Part shown: piece after piece, positions 7,601 to 14,472 of the stretch | How the letters are laid out: each line of letters opens with the position of its first letter | Numbering within the stretch: the first letter of the stretch is position 1 | Origin: JAXFQS01 sp051892815 | Lineage (GTDB): Bacteria > Verrucomicrobiota > Kiritimatiellia > RFP12 > DVOR01 | NCBI GenBank assembly: GCA_051892815.1 | Contig: JBJFGP010000090.1 | Coordinates: forward strand, 1 to 18,710 | Direction of reading: 5' to 3' | Length of the DNA: 18,710 bases | Position numbers and translations under genes: made by a program | The notes under the pieces: model-generated | Databases searched by the model: none | Seen by the model: the letters and a program-made list of their open reading frames with translations, nothing else | What the model was told of the DNA's origin: nothing

Positions 7601-8686
7601 TCAGAGTCCCTGCTTGGCTTCTTTGTACTTCTCGACGGTCGTGTCGGGATCCTGTGCCTTGGTGACCATCTCTTCGTAGGATATTTTGCCCGCAAGATGG
7701 AGCGCCAGCAGATGGCTGTCAAGCGACTGCATACCGTACTTCGCGCCGGTTTGGATGTCGGACTTGATTTGGAAACTCTTGTTGTCGCGGATGCGCGAGC
7801 GGATGGCCGGCGTGGTAATCATAATCTCGAACGCCGCCACCCGACCGGGCTTGTCCACGCGCGGCAGGAGAATCTGCGAGATGACGGCAACCAGTCCGAC
7901 CGAAAGCTGCGTACGAACCTGATCCTGTTGGTTCATCGGGAAGGCGTCGACGATACGGTCAATGGTCTCGGCCGCGCCCGTAGTGTGCAGCGTGCCGAAT
8001 ACCAAGTGCCCAGTTTCTGCCGCGGTAATGGCAGCTGAGATGGTTTCCAAGTCGCGCATTTCGCCGACGAGAATCACATCTGGGTCTTGGCGCAAGGCGC
8101 GGCGAATGGCTTCGGCAAAGGACGGCACGTCGTGGTGCACCTCGCGCTGGGTGACCACTGCCTTCTTGTGCGTGTGGAAAAACTCAATCGGGTCCTCAAT
8201 CGTAATAATGTGGCAGTCTCGCTGCTGGTTGATGATGTCCAGCATGGAAGCGAGCGTCGTCGACTTGCCCGAACCAGTTGGCCCCGTGACCAGAATCAGA
8301 CCGCGCGGCTTGAAAAGAAGTTCTTGCACCTCAGGCGGAAGCCCAATCTGCTCCAGCGTCAAAAGCGTGGTCGGAATCTGACGCAACACCAGCCCTAGCC
8401 GCTCGCGTTCCTTGAAAATAGAGACACGGAAACGAGCCCTATCCCCAAAACTGATGCCAAAGTCCGATCCACCATCCTTCTCGACTTCTCCCAGCTGGAA
8501 ATCATTGGCAATCTCCCGGGAGAGGCGTTCCGTGTCCTCCGCCGAAAGGGGAGGAACATCCAGCGGTTGAAGCGAACCGTGGATGCGCAACATAGGCGGC
8601 GCGCCGACACGCAGGTGCAAGTCAGAGGCCCCCTCGTCAACCGAGATGCCCATCAAATCGTTCATTGTAATCGTATACTCGCTCAT
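7601..8686 (-). CDS. pilT: Type IV pilus retraction ATPase PilT
   Basis: This 361-aa motor should depolymerise type IV pili, giving twitching motility and DNA or surface retraction. It has the PilT layout: a short PAS-like N-terminal domain opening with SDLHLRVGAPP (21-31), and Walker A GPTGSGKS (135-142). Walker B is DPDVILVGEMRD (201-212) and the His box is TGHLVFGTLHT (225-235). The C-terminal AIRSRIRDNKSFQI (294-307) corresponds to the AIRNLIRE motif needed for retraction. It has no CxxC zinc pairs and a length near the family norm (about 345-380). The start overlaps the upstream PilB stop by 1 nt (TGATG). It lies between two PilB-type genes, an arrangement that suggests coordinated extension and retraction. 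PilU is a possible alternative, but the C-terminal motif favours PilT. Confidence 0.93.
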   Translation of the reverse strand: MSEYTITMNDLMGISVDEGASDLHLRVGAPPMLRIHGSLQPLDVPPLSAEDTERLSREIANDFQLGEVEKDGGSDFGISFGDRARFRVSIFKERERLGLVLRQIPTTLLTLEQIGLPPEVQELLFKPRGLILVTGPTGSGKSTTLASMLDIINQQRDCHIITIEDPIEFFHTHKKAVVTQREVHHDVPSFAEAIRRALRQDPDVILVGEMRDLETISAAITAAETGHLVFGTLHTTGAAETIDRIVDAFPMNQQDQVRTQLSVGLVAVISQILLPRVDKPGRVAAFEIMITTPAIRSRIRDNKSFQIKSDIQTGAKYGMQSLDSHLLALHLAGKISYEEMVTKAQDPDTTVEKYKEAKQGL

Positions 8687-10371
8687 CAGTCAGCATCTCC
8701 CATCGTCGCGCGCAGAACTTCGGAAAGGGTAGTCATCCCCGAAGCCACCTTGAGCATTCCATCCTCGCGGAGGGTGCGCATCCCCATCTCGCGGGCTCGT
8801 GCTCGAATGACAGTGGCCGGTTCACGGTCGAAGATGAGTTTCTGGATGGTATCGTCGACCTCGAAGATTTCAAAGATTCCCTTTCGCCCCTTGTAGCCGC
8901 TCTTGCTGCAGACCGAGCAACCAGACCCTTCGAACATGGGCATCGATTCGGCATTCTTGGCTAGCATGGACCCCAACAGTTTGCGCTCACGATCGGTGAC
9001 GGCGTGTTCGCGCCGGCAGTTCGGGCAGATTGCCCTCACCAGACGCTGCGCCATGGCGGCCCGCAGGGCGGAGGCAACGAGATAGGGCTTGACGCCGATG
9101 TCAAGCAAGCGCGTAATGGCACTGGGCGCGTCGTTGGTGTGGAGCGTGGAGAATACGAGGTGACCGGTAAGCGCGGCTTCCATGGCAATGTCGGCAGTCT
9201 CGGCATCGCGGATTTCACCAATCATCACGATATTGGGTGCCTGGCGCAGGATGGAGCGCAGGGCAGCCGAGAAGTCGAGGCCAACATCGCGGTTGACCTG
9301 CACCTGGTTGATGCCGCTCATCTGATACTCGACAGGATCTTCGACGGTGATGAGTTTGCGGTCGGGCAGGTTGATTTGCCCAAGGCAGGCATAGAGGGTG
9401 GTTGTTTTACCTGAACCTGTCGGCCCTGTAACAAGGATGACGCCGTCCGGCATTGAGATGAAGCGCTCGAAACGCGCCTGGTCGTCGGCAAGGAATCCCA
9501 GTTGGGGAAGTCCGAACTGGAGATTGGACTTGTCGAGGATACGCATGACGATGGATTCGCCGTGATTGGTCGGAACACTCGATACGCGCAAATCGAGCTC
9601 ACGTCCTTTAACAGGGAACTTGATTCGGCCGTCTTGAGGGATGCGTTTCTCGGAAAGCTTCATGTTGGACATGAGCTTGATGCGGGAGATGATGGCGGAT
9701 TGGAGGCTCTTCTGCGGTGGAGGCATTTCTCGCAGCACTCCGTCAATCCGGTAGCGGACGCGGAAGGTTTTCTCCATGGGCTCCAGGTGGATATCGGAGG
9801 CCTTGAGGTTTACGGCGTCCATCAGGATTAGGCTAACGAGGCGGATAACCGGGGCGTCCGAATCATCGGCATCGCCTGCATCGCCTTCTGTGCGCACAGT
9901 GACATCGACGTCTTTCCCGAAGATTTCATCCGCGGCGGAGACAGGATAGAGCTTTTGGAGGGCAGAGTCAATCTCTTTCGATGGGGCGACGATAGTTTCC
10001 AGTGTGCAACCGAGAATGGCGCGGAGATTGTCGAGCGTTTCGCAATCCATCGGGTCGCTGACGGCCACGGTCAGGGTCTGACCTTCGCGCGAGAGAGGAA
10101 CAACGGCGTATTTGCGGGCGGTCTCGGCGGGAAGGAGTTGGGAGAGTTCGCCGGGGAGTTGGTCAGGATCGAGGTGGGCGAAGGTGACGCCAAAGGCTTG
10201 CGCCAGGGTTGAGAGAGCCTGGTCTTCGGTGACGGTTCCGCCTTGAATAAGGATGTCGAGGGTAGTTTCGCCCGGCTGGTGGAGCGAGAGCTCGGCCTGG
10301 TCGACTTGTTCGGAGGTCAGAATGCCGCTCTCTTGGAGCAACTGGAGGACATAGTCGTCATTAGATGTCAC
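8686..10371 (-). CDS. pilB: PilB/GspE-family assembly ATPase (upstream copy, GTG start)
   Basis: This 561-aa extension-type ATPase is a paralogue of the copy on the other side of pilT. It has an MshEN-like N-terminal region (about 5-140) and an Asp-rich linker (about 162-172, DGDAGDADDSD-like). Walker A is GPTGSGKT (316-323), the Asp box VEDPVEY lies near 343-349, the His box is TGHLVFSTLHT (402-412), and CxxC pairs sit at 449/452 and 485/488. Walker B keeps the catalytic Glu386 (VMIGEIRD), but the usual DPD ahead of it reads APN (378-380). The start is GTG: no nearer ATG precedes the conserved N-terminus, and GGAG sits 8 nt upstream (10380-10383). It begins 15 nt after the gatB stop. PilB for type IV pili is more likely than GspE because pilT follows. 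Confidence 0.9.
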   Translation of the reverse strand: MTSNDDYVLQLLQESGILTSEQVDQAELSLHQPGETTLDILIQGGTVTEDQALSTLAQAFGVTFAHLDPDQLPGELSQLLPAETARKYAVVPLSREGQTLTVAVSDPMDCETLDNLRAILGCTLETIVAPSKEIDSALQKLYPVSAADEIFGKDVDVTVRTEGDAGDADDSDAPVIRLVSLILMDAVNLKASDIHLEPMEKTFRVRYRIDGVLREMPPPQKSLQSAIISRIKLMSNMKLSEKRIPQDGRIKFPVKGRELDLRVSSVPTNHGESIVMRILDKSNLQFGLPQLGFLADDQARFERFISMPDGVILVTGPTGSGKTTTLYACLGQINLPDRKLITVEDPVEYQMSGINQVQVNRDVGLDFSAALRSILRQAPNIVMIGEIRDAETADIAMEAALTGHLVFSTLHTNDAPSAITRLLDIGVKPYLVASALRAAMAQRLVRAICPNCRREHAVTDRERKLLGSMLAKNAESMPMFEGSGCSVCSKSGYKGRKGIFEIFEVDDTIQKLIFDREPATVIRARAREMGMRTLREDGMLKVASGMTTLSEVLRATMGDAD

Positions 10372-10386
10372 GGCACGCTCTCCGGG

Positions 10387-11814
10387 TTAGTGGGCGGCGA
10401 GTTTGGTGGCAACGAGGCTGCCGGCGAGTTTGGGGTCGGCTTTGCCTTTGCTGAGTTTCATGACTTGTCCGACGAGGAATCCGGCGGAGGCTTTCTTTCC
10501 TGCCTGGTAGTCTGCCACAACTTTGGGATTGGCTGCAATGACTTGGTCGACAAGGGCTTCGATGGCGGCAGTATCGGTGACCTGTGCCAGGCCTCGTGCT
10601 TTGACGATGGCTTCGGGATCGCCGCCGTTTTCGAGGAGTTCGGGAAGGAGTTCTTTGGCGGTTGGTCCGTTGATGGTGCGGCCTTCGACGAGTTTGATGA
10701 GGGCCCCGAAATTCTGCGGCGAGAGTGGCACGTCGGCGATGGTTTCCCCGGTCGCGGAGAGGTGGCGCAGGAGTTCGGTCATGATCCAGTTGGACGCGGC
10801 TTTGGGGTTCCCGCAGGCGGCGGCCGTGGCTTCAAAGTAGTCAGAGAGGGCGCGGTCCGCGGAAAGGACGCCGGCATCGTATTCGGGGAGTTTGAGTTCG
10901 GCGACAAAGCGGGCGCGTTTCTTGGCCGGCGGTTCGGGGAGGTCTCTCGCCCAAGAGTCTATGGTCTCTTGCGAGAGTTCGACGGGCAGGAGATCAGGCT
11001 CGGGGAAGTAGCGGTAGTCGTCGGCGTTTTCCTTCAAGCGCATCAAGAATGTTTCGCCGAGTTCGGCGTCCCAACGCCGCGTCTGCTGCTTGATGGTCTC
11101 TCCAGCGTCGAGGGCGGCCTTTTGTCGCTCGATTTCATAGACAAGAGCGGCATGGACTCCTTTGAAGGTGTTGAGGTTTTTCATTTCAACCTTCACGCCC
11201 AATTCCTGCTGACCTTCAGGACGGATGGATACATTGACATCGCATCGGAGGTTGCCTTCCTCCAAATTGCAGTCGCTGACGCCAGCGTAGACGAGTGTTT
11301 CTCGGAGTGCCTGGAGATAGGCGAAGGCCTCATCGGGGGAGGCAAGGTCGGGCTCTGAGACAATCTCCATCAGGGGGGTTCCCGCCCGGTTGAAGTCGAC
11401 TCCGCTGGCGCCTGGATGGTGCGTGAGCTTGGCAACATCTTCCTCCAGGTGGATGCGCGTCAGGCGAATGGTCTTCGGACCAGCGGACGTCTGGATCTCG
11501 ACGCTCCCCCCGAGGCAGAGCGGTCGGTCAAGTTGACTGATCTGGTAATTCTTCGCCATATCGGGGTAGAAGTAGTTCTTCCGGTCGAACTTGCTGTACG
11601 GGTTGATTCGGCACCCCAGCATCAATCCCGCCCGCACAGTGAGCCGTATCGCTTCGCGGTTCATGTGGGGCAGTGCGCCGGGGTAGCCAAGACAGACCGG
11701 GCAGACATGGGTGTTGGGCGGTGCCCCGAAAGATGTCTCGCAGCCGCAGAACATCTTGGTTGCGGTCTTGAGCTGGACGTGGGTTTCCAGGCCGATGGTG
11801 ACAAGGTAGTTCAT
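10387..11814 (-). CDS. gatB: Asp/Glu-tRNA amidotransferase subunit B
   Basis: GatB is the tRNA-binding and kinase subunit of GatCAB. It phosphorylates the side chain of misacylated Glu-tRNA(Gln) or Asp-tRNA(Asn), which is then amidated with ammonia from GatA. The 475-aa product opens with the family hallmark IGLETHVQL (7-15). The zinc-binding Cys set follows: FCGC (Cys23, Cys25) and CPVC (Cys38, Cys41, in CPVCLGYPG). The C-terminal YqeY-like tail is intact (LVGQVMKLSKGKADPKL). I chose the ATG 8 nt after the gatA stop, because the longer frame would overlap gatA and add residues ahead of the conserved start. The gene is complete and ordinary. Its presence suggests the organism makes Gln-tRNA, Asn-tRNA or both indirectly. 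Confidence 0.97.
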   Translation of the reverse strand: MNYLVTIGLETHVQLKTATKMFCGCETSFGAPPNTHVCPVCLGYPGALPHMNREAIRLTVRAGLMLGCRINPYSKFDRKNYFYPDMAKNYQISQLDRPLCLGGSVEIQTSAGPKTIRLTRIHLEEDVAKLTHHPGASGVDFNRAGTPLMEIVSEPDLASPDEAFAYLQALRETLVYAGVSDCNLEEGNLRCDVNVSIRPEGQQELGVKVEMKNLNTFKGVHAALVYEIERQKAALDAGETIKQQTRRWDAELGETFLMRLKENADDYRYFPEPDLLPVELSQETIDSWARDLPEPPAKKRARFVAELKLPEYDAGVLSADRALSDYFEATAAACGNPKAASNWIMTELLRHLSATGETIADVPLSPQNFGALIKLVEGRTINGPTAKELLPELLENGGDPEAIVKARGLAQVTDTAAIEALVDQVIAANPKVVADYQAGKKASAGFLVGQVMKLSKGKADPKLAGSLVATKLAAH

Positions 11815-11822
11815 AGCGGTTC

Positions 11823-13232
11823 TCAGCGGATGCAAATGGCTTTGGCGACGCGTAGGATGGTGGACTCTCCAAAGGGGCGTCCGAAGAGCTGGACGCCTAC
11901 GGGCAAACCCTCTGGAGTCGTGCCGTGCGGGACGGATATAGCGCAGTTTCCGGCCAGATTGGCGGAAACAGTGAAGATGTCCGCAAGGTAATTCTTCAGG
12001 GGATCATCGCGGAACTCGCCGAGCTTCCAGGCGGGCTCAGGTGTGACCGGTGCCAAGAGCAGGTCGCACCGCTCAAGTGCGCATTCAAAGTCCCGGCGGA
12101 TAAGTGTGCGGACCTTCTGCGCGCGGTTGTAGTAGGCATCGTAATAGCCGCTGCTCAGAACAAAAGTGCCGAGCAGAATACGGCGTTTGACCTCCTCGCC
12201 AAATCCTGCGGATCGTGTCGCCTTGTACTGCTCAAGGACATCATCGACTGGGACGCGCTGACCGTACCGAACGCCGTCGAAGCGGGCAAGGTTTGCGGAG
12301 AGTTCCGCAGTCATACAGATGTAATAGGTCGCAATGGCGTAGGCGGTGTGGGGCAGAGAGACTTCAACGAATTCTGCTCCAAGTTCGCGCAAAAGGGTTA
12401 TCGCGTGTTCGACGCGTGCGCGGACGGCAGGGTCTAGACCATCTACGAAGTATTCTTTTGGAAGACCTATGCGGAGTCCCTTGACGGACTTGTCGAGTTC
12501 GGCAAGGTAATCTGGCACGGGACGGTCAAGGCAGGTGCTGTCGTAGGCATCCGGTCCTGAGATATGCTGGAGGAGCAATGCTGCGTCTTCGACGCTTTTG
12601 GTCATTGGTCCGACCTGGTCGAGCGATGAGGCGCAGGAGACGATGCCATAGCGCGAGACGCGGCCGTAGGTTGGCTTGAGTCCGACGATGCCGCAATGGG
12701 ATGCCGGCTGGCGGATGGAGCCTCCGGTGTCGGTGCCCAGGGCGGCAATGGCGAGGTCGCCTCCTACGGCTGATGCGGAGCCGCCACTTGAGCCGCCGGG
12801 GATGCGATCCAAGGCTTTGGGGTTGTGGGTTTTGAGGTAGGCGGAGGACTCGGTGGTGGAACCGAGTGCGAACTCGTCCATATTGGTGCGGCCGCAGAAG
12901 GTGGCTCCTGTCTGGCGGAGTTTGGCGATGGCGGTGGCGTCGTAGGGTGCCTTGTAGCCTTGGAGGATGCGCGACGAGCAGGTGCACGGCTGGCCGGTGA
13001 CATTCATATTGTCTTTCACGGCTATCGGGACGCCTGCGAGGGGCGTGTCGGGGTTGGCCTGACGGGCGGCGTTGAGGGCGGCTTCTGCGTCTACGCTGAC
13101 ATAGGCGCCGAGTTGCTGGTTGCGGGATTCAATCTCGTCGAGGACGGCCTGGGTGAGTTCGGTTGGGGTGAACTGCTTTGCTTTGATGCCGGCGACGGCC
13201 TGGGTGAGGGTGAGGCGGGCTAGTTCGTTCAT
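11823..13232 (-). CDS. gatA: Asp/Glu-tRNA amidotransferase subunit A (amidase)
   Basis: GatA is the glutaminase of GatCAB and belongs to the amidase signature family. It frees ammonia from glutamine and passes it through a channel to GatB. The 469-aa product carries the full Ser-cisSer-Lys triad: Lys73 (GVPIAVKDN), cis-Ser148 (GGSSGGSA) and nucleophile Ser172 (GTDTGGSIRQPAS). Their spacings of 75 and 99 residues from the Lys match well-studied GatA proteins. I chose the ATG that follows the gatC stop by 1 nt (TGAGATG), with GAGGAG 7 nt upstream. The longer open frame reads through gatC in another frame and is not real. It is the second gene of the gatCAB set. Confidence 0.97.
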   Translation of the reverse strand: MNELARLTLTQAVAGIKAKQFTPTELTQAVLDEIESRNQQLGAYVSVDAEAALNAARQANPDTPLAGVPIAVKDNMNVTGQPCTCSSRILQGYKAPYDATAIAKLRQTGATFCGRTNMDEFALGSTTESSAYLKTHNPKALDRIPGGSSGGSASAVGGDLAIAALGTDTGGSIRQPASHCGIVGLKPTYGRVSRYGIVSCASSLDQVGPMTKSVEDAALLLQHISGPDAYDSTCLDRPVPDYLAELDKSVKGLRIGLPKEYFVDGLDPAVRARVEHAITLLRELGAEFVEVSLPHTAYAIATYYICMTAELSANLARFDGVRYGQRVPVDDVLEQYKATRSAGFGEEVKRRILLGTFVLSSGYYDAYYNRAQKVRTLIRRDFECALERCDLLLAPVTPEPAWKLGEFRDDPLKNYLADIFTVSANLAGNCAISVPHGTTPEGLPVGVQLFGRPFGESTILRVAKAICIR

Positions 13233-13233
13233 C

Positions 13234-13527
13234 TCAGTTCTCCTCAACGACTCGTGGCATCTTGATTTCGTCGCCGATGCGGGCGGGGGCGTTGGCCAAA
13301 ACGGTCTCCGGCGGCAGGCTGGGGCGAGGGGAGTCCTCGCGGAAGATGTTGCTAACGGGTTGGCCGTAGAGGGATGGTTCGATGCCGTCCGTGTCGAGTT
13401 CGCCAATCTTTTCGACATAGCCGACGATTGAGGCCAGTTGGTGGGCAAAGAGGGTTCGCTCTTCGGGCGTGAGGGTTAGCCGCGCGAGGTGGGCGATGCG
13501 TTCGAGGTCAAAATTGGTTTCGGACAT
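13234..13527 (-). CDS. gatC: Asp/Glu-tRNA amidotransferase subunit C
   Basis: GatC is the small subunit that wraps around GatA and stabilises its contact with GatB. The 97-aa product has the usual form: an N-terminal helical half (RIAHLARLTLTPEE, about 9-22) with a VEKIGELDTDGIEP motif near 38-51. A C-terminal tail reads SLPPETVLANAPAR and ends with the conserved PRVVE. The ATG has AGGAG 5 nt upstream (13533-13537) and a second AGGAG further out (13544-13548). A TTG eight codons upstream would overlap these SD sites and is unlikely. It is the first gene of the long operon and lies about 27 nt from the predicted transcription start. Confidence 0.95.
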   Translation of the reverse strand: MSETNFDLERIAHLARLTLTPEERTLFAHQLASIVGYVEKIGELDTDGIEPSLYGQPVSNIFREDSPRPSLPPETVLANAPARIGDEIKMPRVVEEN

Positions 13528-13560
13528 GGGGACTCCTGAGGTACTCCTCAATTTCGGGCT

Positions 13561-13589
13561 ATTATACTCGATTTCGGGCGCGGTGACAA
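13561..13589 (-). promoter_or_regulatory. Near-consensus sigma-70 promoter of the gatCAB-pil operon
   Basis: On the minus strand TTGTCA (-35, 13584-13589) is followed after exactly 17 nt by a perfect TATAAT (-10, 13561-13566). Transcription should start near 13554 and give a leader of about 27 nt before the gatC ATG. No operator or leader structure is obvious, so strong, mostly constitutive expression of the operon is likely. Confidence 0.85.
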
Positions 13590-13860
13590 TGAAAATCCCG
13601 ATGGTGCGGGAAGCGTCTCGCAGGGATGGTTCTTGGGTTGGAAGGTTGCCGTTTTTGTCGCGCGGACAAAGATGTTGGGCGTGTGCCTTTTGGAGAAAAG
13701 GAGGTCAGGTCGGGGGGCGCCAATTACGATGGCAAGCCCTTTGCCGTATTGCTACGATGAGGCTAGGCGCTTGCTCCCACACACTCTCTGGGGTGGATTT
13801 GCTCGGAAAGATTCCCTGGTATCTGTCGATTCGGTAGGTAAGAAGGTCCCGAAACCATAG
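13590..13860. other. Intergenic stretch with no recognised gene
   Basis: Between the gatC promoter and the hairpin at 13862 there is about 270 nt without a convincing gene. Reading frames on both strands are short or lack a sound start and SD. The only structure I see is small: a 5-bp hairpin around GGCAA/TTGCC and a repeated TACGATG on the plus strand. I looked for tRNA, tmRNA, RNase P and SRP RNA signatures and found none. It could hold an unknown RNA or a decayed gene. Confidence 0.4.
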
Positions 13861-13861
13861 G

Positions 13862-13890
13862 TGCCCACCTCTTTGTTCTAGAGGTGGGCA
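13862..13890. terminator. 11-bp perfect hairpin, possible terminator of the phosphorylase-queD unit
   Basis: Arms TGCCCACCTCT and AGAGGTGGGCA pair perfectly over 11 bp (13862-13872 with 13880-13890) around a 7-nt loop. Neither strand has a real T tract afterwards, so classical intrinsic termination is doubtful. Its place after queD and before the gatC promoter still makes an end-of-transcript hairpin the best reading. Confidence 0.5.
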
Positions 13891-13910
13891 TCTGCTTGGC
13901 CAAGAGGTTC

Positions 13911-14045
13911 CTACGAAATGCCCGACAATCGCTCCATCACCCCGCGCATGAGGTTGATAGGCGGGTCGGACGATGACTTGCGCCGGGTGACTTTTCGGTT
14001 TGGCAGATCTTCTGCGCGTGGCGCTAAGGCGTCAGCGTGGCTCAA
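13911..14045 (-). CDS. Possible 44-aa basic ORF overlapping the end of queD
   Basis: A 44-codon frame can start at a TTG whose last two bases are part of the queD stop (TTGA overlap). It ends at a TAG 21 nt before the 11-bp hairpin. The product would be basic, with NRKVTRRKSSS in the middle and an amphipathic end (INLMRGVMERLSGIS). I recognise no family. There is no SD sequence, and the start is a rare TTG, so the case rests on the overlap and the fit between queD and the hairpin. It may be chance. Confidence 0.22.
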   Translation of the reverse strand: MSHADALAPRAEDLPNRKVTRRKSSSDPPINLMRGVMERLSGIS

Positions 14046-14458
14046 GGACGGTAGGTCGCGACATTCGATTGGGTTTCGGCAACCGTGACTGCCGTGACCG
14101 GAAGGGACTGGGAAAGCAAATGGAAGAAGTGCTTCGCCAGATTCTCCGAGGTCGTCCGGAAGTCGTGCCGAACCGTCTTGAGACCGTGCCGTTCCAATAC
14201 CGCCGCGAGTTCCGCTTCGACCGACCCGTTGGCATTGTAGATGAACGCGTGGTCATAGGCTTCAATCACCTTGCCAAGTGCCACCTTCAAGTCCCGGAAG
14301 TCGACAACCATATCGTCGGGAGCCCCCGGCGTCTTCGGCGAAGAGCCAACCTCCACGGTCACGCGGTAGGTGTGCCCGTGGAGATTGCGGCATTGCCCTG
14401 GGTGTCCTCCAAGGAGGTGCGCCGCGTCAAAGCAGAGCGTCTTGCTGACCGTCAGCAT
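14042..14458 (-). CDS. queD: 6-carboxytetrahydropterin synthase (QueD/PTPS family)
   Basis: QueD turns dihydroneopterin triphosphate into 6-carboxy-5,6,7,8-tetrahydropterin, the second step towards preQ0 and queuosine in tRNA. The 138-aa product shows the zinc triad His14 (DAAH), His27 and His29 (NLHGHTY). The catalytic Cys23 sits in CRNLHGH, which favours QueD over the Glu-type folate variants. Asp69-His70 (YDHAF) and Glu105 (TSENLAKHF) are also present, and the usual ETxxxxxxY end is seen. An ATG twelve codons upstream lies inside the phosphorylase gene; the chosen start is 14 nt after the phosphorylase stop with GGGGA close by. It is odd that a queuosine gene follows a glycogen gene and that no queC, queE or folE is near. 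Confidence 0.9.
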   Translation of the reverse strand: MLTVSKTLCFDAAHLLGGHPGQCRNLHGHTYRVTVEVGSSPKTPGAPDDMVVDFRDLKVALGKVIEAYDHAFIYNANGSVEAELAAVLERHGLKTVRHDFRTTSENLAKHFFHLLSQSLPVTAVTVAETQSNVATYRP

Positions 14459-14472
14459 CGTTCCCCAAACGC

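Noticed and set aside
6645..7679. Plus-strand open frame of 344 codons opposite the downstream PilB gene
   Set aside because: Composition is the same Gly/Val/Asp-rich mirror pattern, and it crosses from PilB into the end of pilT. No motif supports it.
11823..13448. Longer gatA start giving 541 residues
   Set aside because: The extra 72 residues read gatC in another frame. The ATG at 13232 has a strong SD and matches the family start.
13700..13725. GGTCAGGTC string resembling part of the SRP RNA core
   Set aside because: The GGAA loop and the AGCAG part that must follow are missing, so this is a chance match.
13633..13860. Plus-strand 75-codon frame in the gap before the hairpin
   Set aside because: It needs a TTG start without SD, matches no family I know, and would be the only plus-strand gene in the window.
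13705..14029. Stop-free minus-strand stretch of about 108 codons after queD
   Set aside because: It has no ATG, GTG or TTG near its beginning, runs straight through the 11-bp hairpin, and shows no recognised motif.
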